A stretch of DNA of 7,406 bases from an uncultured Erysipelotrichaceae bacterium (GCA_900317015.1 ONFH01000077.1:1-7406), one strand, 5' to 3'. Shown: positions 1-7,018, counted from the first letter of the stretch. Notes: generated by a model not told the origin, from the sequence alone. Numbers and translations: made by a program.

Positions 1-34
1 ACATCAAAAATTCCCTACTGACATCAATAATTCC
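1..34 (-). repeat. Two 20-bp-spaced putative TnsB-type sites of the neighbouring element
   Basis: Plus-strand ACATCAAAAATTCC (1-14) and ACATCAATAATTCC (21-34) differ at one base and are offset by exactly 20 bp. The inner copy is preceded by G, giving GACATCAATAATTCC (20-34). The 20-bp phase matches the right-end sites of the resident transposon, so they are read here as transposase-binding sites of another element. The binding role is inferred. Confidence 0.6.
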
Positions 35-43
35 ATGTCTACA
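1..43. mobile_element. Terminal end of a second, divergent Tn7-like element (partial)
   Basis: Read on the minus strand from position 43, this segment begins TGT and has GATGTC ending 24 bases from that terminus. A second GATGT sits exactly 20 bp further in, its last C falling just outside the window. The resident element's right end has the same geometry: TGT terminus, TTGTC ending at 24 and again at 44. The plus-strand ACA at 41-43 abuts the GAATG target duplication directly. This suggests that an older related element was already inserted at this tRNA and the resident one landed between it and the tRNA. The repeat bodies differ from those of the resident element, so it would be a different subfamily. 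Only 43 bp are visible, and the genes of this neighbour lie outside the window. Confidence 0.62.
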
Positions 44-48
44 GAATG
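44..48. repeat. Left target-site duplication GAATG
   Basis: GAATG sits directly before the TGT terminus at 49. It is repeated directly after the ACA terminus at 7186-7190. Five-base target duplications are the rule for the Tn7 family, so this pair fixes both transposon boundaries. Confidence 0.9.
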
Positions 49-184
49 TGTAAAAAAGTATTTTTATTTGTCTTGCGGCCTTTTTAATATAGGGCATTTT
101 ATGAATGCAAAGGCTAATTAAAGGTGTCTAATTAATTGATTATTAGAAACTTTAATGCAAGGCGGGAAAGGTAAATAATTTGTC
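49..184 (+). repeat. Transposon left end with three 56-bp-spaced putative TnsB sites
   Basis: Three related 15-mers are seen. L1 is GTATTTTTATTTGTC (58-72), L2 is CTAATTAAAGGTGTC (114-128) and L3 is GGTAAATAATTTGTC (170-184). All end in TGTC, and their ends are separated by exactly 56 bp each time. They resemble the right-end sites, for example GTAATTAAACTTGTC. Three dispersed sites at the left end and closely packed sites at the right is the known plan of Tn7. Binding by TnsB is inferred. L2 is the least certain because it has G instead of T before TGTC. Confidence 0.75.
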
Positions 185-209
185 TTTTTTATCATAAATA
201 ACGACATAA

Positions 210-233
210 GAATTGTAAAAAAAACAATTTTTT
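210..233 (+). terminator. Weak AT-only hairpin with T run, possible terminator
   Basis: AATTGT (211-216) pairs with ACAATT (224-229) around a seven-A loop, followed by TTTT to 233. The stem has only one G-C pair, so it would be a weak terminator at best. If real it could limit read-through from the neighbouring element into tnsB. Confidence 0.25.
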
Positions 234-243
234 AATTTTGCTC

Positions 244-279
244 TAATATGCTTGTATGTAGTCTCAAAAAGGCATATTA
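244..279. repeat. 8-bp inverted repeat TAATATGC / GCATATTA
   Basis: TAATATGC (244-251) and its exact reverse complement GCATATTA (272-279) are separated by 20 bp. This could be an operator-like dyad for a host or element regulator, or a hairpin in a leader RNA. It is AT-rich, so chance is not excluded. Confidence 0.35.
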
Positions 280-468
280 TGATAGTAAGAAATACGTATT
301 ATACAACATTTATTAGCTACTTTTTTAATCACCTTATTTGATAAAATACATTTACGATTTCACTCTCTACTCATAAAAATTGCTGACTTATTGTAATAAA
401 TTATTCCTGATAAAAGTGCTGATTAATTGCTTTCTTAGAAATTTTAGAGTTTCTTAAAAACTCGATAT

Positions 469-497
469 TTGAAATGCAATAGTCTGCATATTTAATA
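469..497 (+). promoter_or_regulatory. Candidate sigma-70 promoter for the tns operon
   Basis: TTGAAA (469-474) is followed after 16 or 17 bases by TTTAAT or TTAATA (491-497). This is the best-spaced pair I found upstream of tnsB. The DNA is so AT-rich that chance matches are common. It would give a leader of about 140 nt. Confidence 0.3.
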
Positions 498-520
498 GTT
501 GATTTTCATAATAAATTTCA

Positions 521-551
521 GATCATTATAGGTCAAATGAACGTAATGATC
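521..551. promoter_or_regulatory. Spaced dyad GATCATTA / TAATGATC, possible operator
   Basis: GATCATTA (521-528) and its exact reverse complement TAATGATC (544-551) are centred 23 bp apart. The dyad lies between the candidate promoter and the tnsB start, so a repressor or TnsB itself might bind there. A role is inferred only from the symmetry and position. Confidence 0.35.
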
Positions 552-599
552 ATTCCAGCTTCGTTGAGTCTATCATATATTTTTCATTTACCATATTTA

Positions 600-622
600 A
601 CGCTTTAAGAGTATGTAAGCGT
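600..622 (+). promoter_or_regulatory. Short dyad ACGCTT / AAGCGT just before the tnsB ribosome-binding site
   Basis: ACGCTT (600-605) pairs with AAGCGT (617-622) across an 11-base loop, ending 5 bases before the AAGGA ribosome-binding site of tnsB. It could form a small mRNA hairpin that tunes translation. Six base pairs is weak evidence. Confidence 0.22.
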
Positions 623-641
623 GATGGAAGGAATGATTTCT

Positions 642-2183
642 ATGAGTCTTGATAATATTACCATCGAATTTTCTCGTGGTGAGTTCCTTTATAACATTAG
701 TGATGATACTTACTGGACGATTATTGATATTGAAGACCGCAATCTGATTTTGATTAAAAGAAATGTAGAAGCATTTACAATCGATGTTATTGGCATTGAT
801 GAAATGATTGCTGGAATTAGAAATGAAAAGTGGACCATTGAAAAGTATGATGGCCATATCGTTCCTGATAATATCAGTGAGAAAGCAAAACGTAATCTTG
901 AAAGAAATAAAAAGATTTTTAATGATGTTTATGAAGTTTATGGTCCATCGTTTGTTGATATGGCTAATTACCTTTCAAAGCCTGAGCTTGGTAAAATTGC
1001 TCAAAAATATGATGTCAATACGAAAACAGTCAGAAGAGTAACGCTGACTTATCTGCAGAGTGGCTTTGAGGATTACAGTCTTCTTGATAAGAGAAGTCAG
1101 AAAAAACGTGAGATTAAAGACGGATCTAAAAAGCGTGGCAGAAAAAATAAGTCAAATGATGGCGGTATCGTCGTTGATGCACAGGTTAAGAAATACTTCG
1201 ATGAAGCTATTAGAAATTACTATAATTCAGAAGTGACTTTAAAGGATGCTTTTGAGACCATGCTTGGCGATCATTACACTATGAAAACTGAAAATGGTGT
1301 TGCTTTAATGCCTTATGATCGTCGTCCTCATTGGGATCAGTTTAAATATTATGTTAAGAATGCTAACAAGGAGAGAATCCAGAAAAATAAAGCTGGAGCT
1401 TGTGAATGGAAGAATAATATGAGACCGCTCCGTGGCACGAGCAGAAATGCTGTTGCAGGACCTGGCTATCTCGTAGAATGTGATGAAGAAGAATACCCTG
1501 TTTATCTTGTTGATCAGTATAACCGCAATATTGTTGTTGGAAAACCGATCGTCTATTGGGGAATCGATCTTTATTCTGACTTAATCTTAATGTTTCACGT
1601 TTCTTTTGAAAACAATTCCTGCTTAGGTGCGACAAATATGATGATGTGCTTAAAGCAGAATAAAAGTGATCTCTTAGCTTCTTATGGCTTGCCACCTGTT
1701 ACTTCTAATGCTTGGCCGACGGATATTACGCCAGTAATCATTAGATCTGACAGAGGTGCGGAATATCTTAGTAATGAGTTAGACCGTATCTGTAATGAAC
1801 TTCATATCAGTCATCAGATCACACCACCACGCATGGGGTCTGCAAAAGGTTCTGTTGAACGCATCAATAAAGAATCTGTCAATGAACTTGCTCCTTATTT
1901 AAAAGGCCATGGACTGGTAAATGATCAGTATGACGATGATGCTGTAAAAAATGCAATCTTTGATATTGAGCAGTTTACGAAGATGATTTTGACTTTCATC
2001 ATCAAGCATAATCAGCAGGTGATTACGAGTAAGAATTTTATTTATCCTCCTGAACTTGTCAAAGAGATCTCTGATGGAAGGCTGCTTACAAGAGCTGAAT
2101 TGTGGTCCTATGGTGAAAAAATATGGGATGCCAAGACCGTTACCATCATTAGACCAGTTCCTTTGGACCTTGATGGTGCCTGA
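642..2183 (+). CDS. tnsB: TnsB-like DDE transposase, N-terminal and catalytic part (frameshifted)
   Basis: TnsB binds the transposon ends and performs 3' cleavage and strand transfer. The start at 642 is chosen because AAGGA (628-632) sits 9 bases upstream; GTG621, ATG624 and ATG633 are less well served. In order there is an N-terminal region, a helix-turn-helix near residues 114-143 followed by a basic stretch, then the RNase H-like core. The catalytic triad is D281 (in VECDEEE), D370 (in IRSDRGAEY) and E406 (in GSVERINKE), with exactly 35 residues between the last two. From 2122 this frame loses family resemblance and stops at TGA 2181-2183, while the continuation lies in the next frame. 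Skipping one base in the A6 run at 2116-2121 gives one protein of 707 aa, close to the 702 aa of Tn7 TnsB. I regard 642-2766 as one gene, either mutated or read by slippage. Confidence 0.9.
   Translation: MSLDNITIEFSRGEFLYNISDDTYWTIIDIEDRNLILIKRNVEAFTIDVIGIDEMIAGIRNEKWTIEKYDGHIVPDNISEKAKRNLERNKKIFNDVYEVYGPSFVDMANYLSKPELGKIAQKYDVNTKTVRRVTLTYLQSGFEDYSLLDKRSQKKREIKDGSKKRGRKNKSNDGGIVVDAQVKKYFDEAIRNYYNSEVTLKDAFETMLGDHYTMKTENGVALMPYDRRPHWDQFKYYVKNANKERIQKNKAGACEWKNNMRPLRGTSRNAVAGPGYLVECDEEEYPVYLVDQYNRNIVVGKPIVYWGIDLYSDLILMFHVSFENNSCLGATNMMMCLKQNKSDLLASYGLPPVTSNAWPTDITPVIIRSDRGAEYLSNELDRICNELHISHQITPPRMGSAKGSVERINKESVNELAPYLKGHGLVNDQYDDDAVKNAIFDIEQFTKMILTFIIKHNQQVITSKNFIYPPELVKEISDGRLLTRAELWSYGEKIWDAKTVTIIRPVPLDLDGA
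2116..2121 (+). other. A6 homopolymer: probable frameshift point within tnsB
   Basis: The frame of the catalytic part reads GGT GAA AAA ATA TGG. Removing one A gives GGT GAA AAA TAT GGG ATG CCA, or YGEKYGMPRPLP, which leads smoothly into a conserved-looking TnsB segment (SLDQFLWTLMVP). The other frame gives IWDAKTVTII up to the stop at 2181. A change of -1 or +2 nt at the A run, by mutation, sequencing error or RNA polymerase slippage, joins the two frames. Six A residues is short for efficient slippage, so an indel is at least as likely. Confidence 0.7.
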
Positions 2184-2766
2184 TGTCGCTTCAATCTCGA
2201 GAAAGGGAATTTATTATCATACATTAATGTACTTTGCTCCTTATGATGAAGAAATTAGAAAACTTCAGATCAAGGCTGGTAATAAGGCAATGAAGATCAA
2301 TATCCGCTTTGATCCTAGAAGGGTAGGAACGATTTATCTGAATATTGATGGAAAGCTTCATGAGGTGTCTATCGATGAAAATAATCCTATTTTGAGTGAT
2401 GTTGCAAAGCTTTCAAGACATAAGTTTGATGAATTATATGTGAATACGGATATCATTAACAAAACAAAAGATGAGGTCAATATTCCATTGGATCACTTTG
2501 CCAAAGAAATTTATAAGAGTGTGACTGATGAGGCTAAGAACAGTCATCCTGATGAATGTAATACCAAAGAAAATCTTAAGGATCACACTGCTATGGCAAA
2601 GGAAGTAAAACGTGAACAGGATGCCATGAAGCAACGCTTCAAGGATGATTCTGACAATTCTGACAATGAAAAATTTGAAAACGATGATTTCTTCAATAAT
2701 AAAGAAGAAACAGAAGAAGAACGTTTAATGAGACTTGCAAGTATTATGTTTGACGAGGAGGAATAG
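2122..2766 (+). CDS. tnsB: TnsB C-terminal part in the +1 frame
   Basis: This is the continuation of TnsB after the A6 frameshift, about 214 codons. It opens with YGMPRPLP and LMVPDVASISRKGI, which match the usual post-catalytic segment of Mu/TnsB-type transposases. Next comes a strand-rich stretch (INIRFDPRRVGTIYL, about residues 552-566 of the joined protein) typical of the small beta-barrel domain. It finishes with a charged, largely acidic tail rich in D, E and N. In Tn7 the TnsB tail contacts TnsC, and the same role is likely here. As a separate gene it has no convincing start: ATG at 2128, 2173 and 2227 lack good ribosome-binding sites. It is therefore better read as the second half of one coding sequence. 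Its end carries the ribosome-binding site of tnsC. Confidence 0.8.
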   Translation, partial: YGMPRPLPSLDQFLWTLMVPDVASISRKGIYYHTLMYFAPYDEEIRKLQIKAGNKAMKINIRFDPRRVGTIYLNIDGKLHEVSIDENNPILSDVAKLSRHKFDELYVNTDIINKTKDEVNIPLDHFAKEIYKSVTDEAKNSHPDECNTKENLKDHTAMAKEVKREQDAMKQRFKDDSDNSDNEKFENDDFFNNKEETEEERLMRLASIMFDEEE

Positions 2767-2769
2767 ACA

Positions 2770-4206
2770 ATGGATCATTTAAGATATTCTGAAATCATTG
2801 ATGGTTCCCAATATACTAAAGCGGAACTTGAAGCAGATATTGTAGATGCAAAATATGTTCATGATTACTCTCAGCCGGGCAACGTTTTAATTGAAGCGTT
2901 GTCTCCGGTAAGAGAGGGCTTTGATTTAGTGAATGGCTATGTCAATACAATTGCACTCCCAACAAGCGAGGATCGCAAGCATCCTGAAACAACCGAACGT
3001 TTGAAGGAGTATCGTACTATTTTGCCGATGGCAAAGGAAATCGAAAGAGAGGGCATGCGTGCTATTCGCATGTCCTATATTAAAAGACGGCTTGTTCACA
3101 TTCCTGATGACATGATTCATATTAATAGCGATGAAGAAAACATGACGATCAATGCCATCAGCGATGTTGTGAATAAGTCGGAAAGCGTGACAGGCTTTGC
3201 CTTGATCGGCAACTCTGGATGTGGCAAGTCGAAATCAATTGATATGTTTAGAGCACATCAGCCTAAAGTCATTCGTCATCACATTAACGGCTGTTCCTTT
3301 ATTCAGATTCCTATTTTATACGTTGTCTGTCCGGATCAGTCTAAATCTAATACATTAAAGGATCTGTTTGATGAAGTAGGACGTGAAATTGATCGTTTAA
3401 TGGGTGATTATGAAGAACATTTATGTGAAAAATATTTAAGAAAACAGAGAACGGCAGCTGCTAAGGCTAGTGCTATCGTGCAGCTGATCTCTCGCTACAA
3501 TATTGGCATGATTCTCTTTGATGAAATGCAGGATAGTCATTTTGATAATAGACAGTCTGGATCTCTAAATGCACTTTTGCGCATTAATAATAATTCAAAT
3601 GTTGCTATTGGCGTAATTGGAACAGAAGATATGTATCAGCTTTTATTTGCTGCAAGAAATTCAATTGCTCAGCGTATTGGCCCAGTCATTCGGGCAGATG
3701 CTTATATGAACGATCGTGATAAGATGGCGTCTATTATCATGGATATGATGAAGTATCAGTGGTTTGATCCACCTGTTACGCCGACGCCTGAAATCATCAA
3801 TGCGATTTATGAAGAGTCCGGTGGCGTGTTAAGACGCCTTGTTGATCTGTATATTCATTTAAACTGTGAGTGGATCTATGCTAAGAAAAAGCCCGCTGTT
3901 ACTCCGGAATGGATCAGAAAAGTTTCTGATAAATACTATTCTCTGACAAGAAACAAGCAGACGAAAACATACAGCTTTTCCCATAAAGAAGTTGAAGAAA
4001 CACTTACAAATAGAAATGTAAAAGATGATGCAAACGAAGAAGTGATGACAAAAATTGTTAACAAGATTCATAAATTTTATCCGAATCTGTCAACTGATGA
4101 AATTGAGAAGTCATTTCGTGCTGAAGTTAAGAAACATCCACATGCTGAGTTTGATGATCTTCTTTTATCTGTTTATACAAAATGTTATAGAAACTGTGGT
4201 GGTTAA
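2770..4206 (+). CDS. tnsC: TnsC-like AAA+ ATPase, transposition regulator
   Basis: TnsC is the ATP-dependent adaptor that couples the target protein (TnsD) to the TnsA/TnsB transposase; relatives form filaments or rings on target DNA. The 478-aa product shows Walker A GNSGCGKS (147-154, K153) and Walker B MILFDEMQ (247-254, D251-E252). A sensor-1-like GVIGTED follows (281-287), and R302 in the NSIAQRIG region may be a finger arginine. It is shorter than Tn7 TnsC (555 aa). The N-terminal 120 residues precede the ATPase core and probably contact partners. The C-terminal end (about 440-478) is charged and helical-looking. ATG 2770 is preceded by GAGGAGGAA (2755-2763), overlapping the last codons of tnsB, with the tnsB stop 3 bases before the start. 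This implies co-transcription and perhaps translational coupling. The ATPase motifs are intact, so this gene looks functional. Confidence 0.92.
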   Translation: MDHLRYSEIIDGSQYTKAELEADIVDAKYVHDYSQPGNVLIEALSPVREGFDLVNGYVNTIALPTSEDRKHPETTERLKEYRTILPMAKEIEREGMRAIRMSYIKRRLVHIPDDMIHINSDEENMTINAISDVVNKSESVTGFALIGNSGCGKSKSIDMFRAHQPKVIRHHINGCSFIQIPILYVVCPDQSKSNTLKDLFDEVGREIDRLMGDYEEHLCEKYLRKQRTAAAKASAIVQLISRYNIGMILFDEMQDSHFDNRQSGSLNALLRINNNSNVAIGVIGTEDMYQLLFAARNSIAQRIGPVIRADAYMNDRDKMASIIMDMMKYQWFDPPVTPTPEIINAIYEESGGVLRRLVDLYIHLNCEWIYAKKKPAVTPEWIRKVSDKYYSLTRNKQTKTYSFSHKEVEETLTNRNVKDDANEEVMTKIVNKIHKFYPNLSTDEIEKSFRAEVKKHPHAEFDDLLLSVYTKCYRNCGG

Positions 4207-4208
4207 TA

Positions 4209-6152
4209 ATGATCTTACCTTTGATCGTTCCCTTATTAAAGGGAGAATACCTTTATTCTTATATGCTGCGCATTGCTAAGGTGAATGGCATTGATGATCT
4301 TGATGCCTTTATCAGAGCGTATGTTTTTCCTGGCATGAATCAACATTTAAGCAACTTTGAAATGAGTCACTACTTGAATGCTTTCTTTGATGCCTTACTG
4401 ATTCCGAATGATCGCAGAGCGGATATGATTCGTGTTTCAACAATCTATCCTGCTCTTGCAGTCTGGATGTCTGAAGGACAAAAGGCTCATCTTGTCGGAT
4501 CGATGGCCTATTGTCCTAACGAGTATCCACATCTTCTTTCACCTATGAAACCACACGAGACGAATCTGAAGTTCTGCCCTAAGTGTATGGAGGAAGATAT
4601 GGATCGTTATGGCTTTACTTATGCGAGAAGAGTGCATCAGATTCCAGGAGTGCGTGTCTGCACAAAGCATCAGGTGCCTCTTGTAAAAATGAATTTAAAA
4701 ACAACAGAAACTGAACTTTTTGATTTAAGTAATGAACATGATCTTGCATATGCCAAAATTTGTGAGCGTATGTTAGATTTACCTTCAAATAAAAACCTTC
4801 TTACTGATGCCATCGGCGACTTGTTAAATCAGATCAATCTTTCAAAGCTGATGACTCTTCAAAATGGTTATCCTTATCCATCATCTATGAATATTTTGGA
4901 GATGCTGAAAAGAAAAAATGATAACTATCTGAACTTTGAAAAAATGACATCACTCCTTCTTTGCCTGATTGAAAAATTTCATTTTGTAATTCCAACAATG
5001 AAAACTATGAATGTTGAACTGCCATTTGGCTATGAAATGTTAAATGGTGACGATAAGATTGCAACCTTTAGACATGATGTATGTAACACTGTTTTCTTTG
5101 CGACACCTTATGCCTTAAATGCAGGGTGGGGATGCCCTCAATGCGATTCTCTTGATGAGCGGAGAAAATTTGAAAAGCTTGTTGAAAACAGCGGACATCC
5201 TATGGTGAAGCTGATCACGCCGTTTGAGTCTCTTCAGAAACGTGTAGCTATGAAGTGCATGAACTGCGGAAAAATTTTTTATATAAAGCCAGGTGATTTT
5301 TTAGAAAATAATAGTCGCTGCCGCTGTCAGACTCATATCCATGCTATGACGAAAACTGAAGCAAAGGAACTTGTGGAGAAAGATAACCATTACAAGCTTC
5401 TGAAGTTTAGCGGTGCTTACGAAGATATGAAGGTGAGATGCCTTGACTGTAATCATACATTTCTTGTCAAACCGGATGAGTTTAAGAAGCGTCCATTTTG
5501 CAGAAAGTGTGCTGAGTTAAAAAGAAACAAGAAGTTCGATGAAGTACGTGCTAATAATAGAAACTTAACGGCTGCGGCTATTAAGAAATATGTAAAAGAA
5601 ATGACCGGAGATGCTTTTGAAGTGATCAAAGTGGATCATCACTGTCTGACCTTAAAGTGTAATCACTGCCAAAAGATCTTTCAATTAACCTATGAACAGT
5701 TTAAGAGAGGAAAGAGATGTGACTGCTATAAATATCCATGTGGAGAAGATTTTATTAATTATGTAGATTCTGTGACTAGCCACGAATACAAAGTGGAAAG
5801 AACAGCTTATTCACGTTATCTGGTGACAAACGTGAAAACAGGGTATTCAATTCGTTTAACAAAACTTGAAATCATGGCAGAACTTATGCGACCTGGACAA
5901 TCCGATAAGATTCCTATCTCGCATAAGGGAACATATTCGCTGAAAATCAAAGATAAGATTTATAAATGCATCAGTCATTTCTTGGATGATCATTATGCTT
6001 ATGGCGATGAGTTCAGAGCCTGTGACGTTGTGATCGATGGATTAAGTGCACATAGTATCAGAAATTCATTATCATCGACAATGATTGATAAGCATATCGT
6101 CTCTAAGAAGAAAACTGGAGTCTATATTTATATGGGAAAGGAGTCCGCATAA
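4209..6152 (+). CDS. tnsD: TnsD/TniQ-family target-site selector with tandem zinc ribbons
   Basis: TnsD proteins bind a chosen chromosomal attachment site and recruit TnsC. The N-terminus (PLLKGEYLYSYMLRIAKVNG) is typical of TniQ. A TniQ zinc finger follows with FCPKC (C123, C126), RVHQIPGVRVC (H143, C151) and H154. The 647-aa length exceeds Tn7 TnsD (508 aa). The extra C-terminal part holds four zinc-ribbon-like units with ligands H289/C292-C309/C312, C350/C353-C371/C373, C411/C414-C431/C434 and C484/C487-C504/C506. A Cys-free, similarly patterned stretch (about 512-560) and a basic C-terminal domain come after. By position and family the target should be the tRNA-Thr gene beside the right end; this is inference. 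ATG 4209 lies 2 bases after the tnsC stop, with only a weak GGTGG upstream, suggesting coupled translation. Confidence 0.9.
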   Translation: MILPLIVPLLKGEYLYSYMLRIAKVNGIDDLDAFIRAYVFPGMNQHLSNFEMSHYLNAFFDALLIPNDRRADMIRVSTIYPALAVWMSEGQKAHLVGSMAYCPNEYPHLLSPMKPHETNLKFCPKCMEEDMDRYGFTYARRVHQIPGVRVCTKHQVPLVKMNLKTTETELFDLSNEHDLAYAKICERMLDLPSNKNLLTDAIGDLLNQINLSKLMTLQNGYPYPSSMNILEMLKRKNDNYLNFEKMTSLLLCLIEKFHFVIPTMKTMNVELPFGYEMLNGDDKIATFRHDVCNTVFFATPYALNAGWGCPQCDSLDERRKFEKLVENSGHPMVKLITPFESLQKRVAMKCMNCGKIFYIKPGDFLENNSRCRCQTHIHAMTKTEAKELVEKDNHYKLLKFSGAYEDMKVRCLDCNHTFLVKPDEFKKRPFCRKCAELKRNKKFDEVRANNRNLTAAAIKKYVKEMTGDAFEVIKVDHHCLTLKCNHCQKIFQLTYEQFKRGKRCDCYKYPCGEDFINYVDSVTSHEYKVERTAYSRYLVTNVKTGYSIRLTKLEIMAELMRPGQSDKIPISHKGTYSLKIKDKIYKCISHFLDDHYAYGDEFRACDVVIDGLSAHSIRNSLSSTMIDKHIVSKKKTGVYIYMGKESA

Positions 6153-6901
6153 TGGGAAGATATATTAGCGACGAAACAAAGAAAAGCAGAAACTGGGGTA
6201 ACATCAATAGTGAGGAAGCCGTTTATCATAGCTTCAAGACGATTCCAGAAACATACTCTTATGGGCTGAGCACATTGGTATGGGACTGGAAAGTGGATAG
6301 AAGCGTTCATACATTCAGTATTGCGGAAACGAAAGTCTTTTATTCGCTTAGATGGAATGATGCAATCGTTGAAATTAAGGAACATGTACCAATGGACCTT
6401 GAGGAAACTAAGATGATTGCGGAGTCTTTGGGATACAAGATTCCATTCTCAGGGGAGAAAATGATGACCACCGATTTTGTGGTAACCGATGATCGGGGGT
6501 TCAAAACGGCAATCAATGTTAAGGCGTCAAGAAAGAAGACGAGCCGGAAATCAATGCATTATGCGACAATCGAGGAGACATACTGGAAGAACCATGGAGT
6601 GAAATGGATTCAGGTGTTTGGCGAAGATCTTGATGATTTGGAGATGATGAATTTGGCAAGTATCGTTCAGTATTATGATGAAAAGAATGTTTTTGATGAT
6701 ATTTCAATGATTAAACATTTAATCGCAATTAAGGAATTAAAAATGCCTTTAGATGAATTTGTGGATTATGGCGCTTTAGCTGAGTTCTATAGGAACTGCG
6801 ATCGTGTGGAAACGTTTATTAAGAAGATGAACGATAAACAGTGGGCGAAAAATAGAAATCTCTTAATGAACTTTGAATACAATCGAGAAATTTTTAAGTA
6901 G
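6152..6901 (+). CDS. tnsA: TnsA-like endonuclease subunit of the transposase
   Basis: TnsA makes the 5' strand cuts at the transposon ends, so that with TnsB the element is excised by double-strand cleavage. The 249-aa product (Tn7 TnsA is 273 aa) has the restriction-enzyme-like core. The pattern SIAETKVFYSLRWNDAIVEI contains E59, MTTDFVV contains D108, and INVKASRK contains K124, corresponding to E63, D114 and K132 of Tn7 TnsA. The remaining C-terminal region is the part that in Tn7 binds TnsC. The start overlaps the tnsD stop (TAATG, 6150-6154), and AAAGGAG (6137-6143) lies 8 bases upstream. Being last in the operon is unusual, since tnsA is normally first. The catalytic residues are present, so it looks intact. 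Confidence 0.9.
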   Translation: MGRYISDETKKSRNWGNINSEEAVYHSFKTIPETYSYGLSTLVWDWKVDRSVHTFSIAETKVFYSLRWNDAIVEIKEHVPMDLEETKMIAESLGYKIPFSGEKMMTTDFVVTDDRGFKTAINVKASRKKTSRKSMHYATIEETYWKNHGVKWIQVFGEDLDDLEMMNLASIVQYYDEKNVFDDISMIKHLIAIKELKMPLDEFVDYGALAEFYRNCDRVETFIKKMNDKQWAKNRNLLMNFEYNREIFK

Positions 6902-6905
6902 CAAC

Positions 6906-6950
6906 ATAATGCTCAGGTGGTTTTATACTGCCTGGGCATTATTTATTATG
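6906..6950 (+). terminator. Terminator of the tns operon
   Basis: ATAATGCTCAGG (6906-6917) pairs with CCTGGGCATTAT (6931-6942), a 12-bp stem with one G-T pair and a 13-base loop. A T-rich tail TTATTATG follows. It begins 4 bases after the tnsA stop, so it most likely ends the operon transcript. The tail is interrupted by A residues, so it may be leaky or partly bidirectional. Confidence 0.75.
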
Positions 6951-7018
6951 CGCTTATTGGAACTTTTAGATGATCATCTGTTATCGCATCAATAGATGTC
7001 TAAAGCTACATTTAGGTA

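Larger units (their letters stand above)
185..641. other. Gene-free AT-rich leader between the left end and tnsB
   Basis: About 457 bases without a supported gene. The longest ATG-led reading I noticed (248-316, 22 codons) has no ribosome-binding site. The stretch is strongly AT-rich and holds an 8-bp dyad at 244-279, a weak hairpin with a T run at 210-233, a possible promoter at 469-497, and dyads at 521-551 and 600-622. I see no CRISPR-like array, tRNA or known riboswitch in it. The likely job is to carry the tns promoter and its control sites. Confidence 0.6.

Noticed and set aside
41..48. ACAGAATG repeated at 41-48 and 7183-7190 as an 8-bp duplication
   Set aside because: At the right, ACA is needed to complete the inverted repeat TGTAAAAA, so it belongs to the transposon. 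The duplication is 5 bp, and the left ACA is better explained as the terminus of another element.
248..316. 22-codon reading frame in the leader
   Set aside because: It has no ribosome-binding site, lies across an inverted repeat and has no recognisable features.
185..641. CRISPR array or guide RNA in the leader, as in CRISPR-associated transposons
   Set aside because: No direct repeats of suitable length and spacing are seen, and there is no cas gene in the element. Target choice is explained by TnsD and the adjacent tRNA.
597..857. Minus-strand open frame of 86 codons overlapping the tnsB start
   Set aside because: It lies antisense to well-supported tnsB coding sequence, has no family resemblance, and its composition is that of a shadow frame. 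The same applies to the minus-strand frames at 1363-1695, 2434-2634, 2926-3120, 3859-4071, 6128-6385 and 6519-6707.
2160..2190. RF2-like programmed +1 frameshift at the TGA stop 2181-2183
   Set aside because: Skipping T at GCC TGA T would also join the frames, but the +1 frame already matches TnsB from about 2122 (YGMPRPLP...LMVP). The last 20 codons of the first frame do not. The A run is the better junction.
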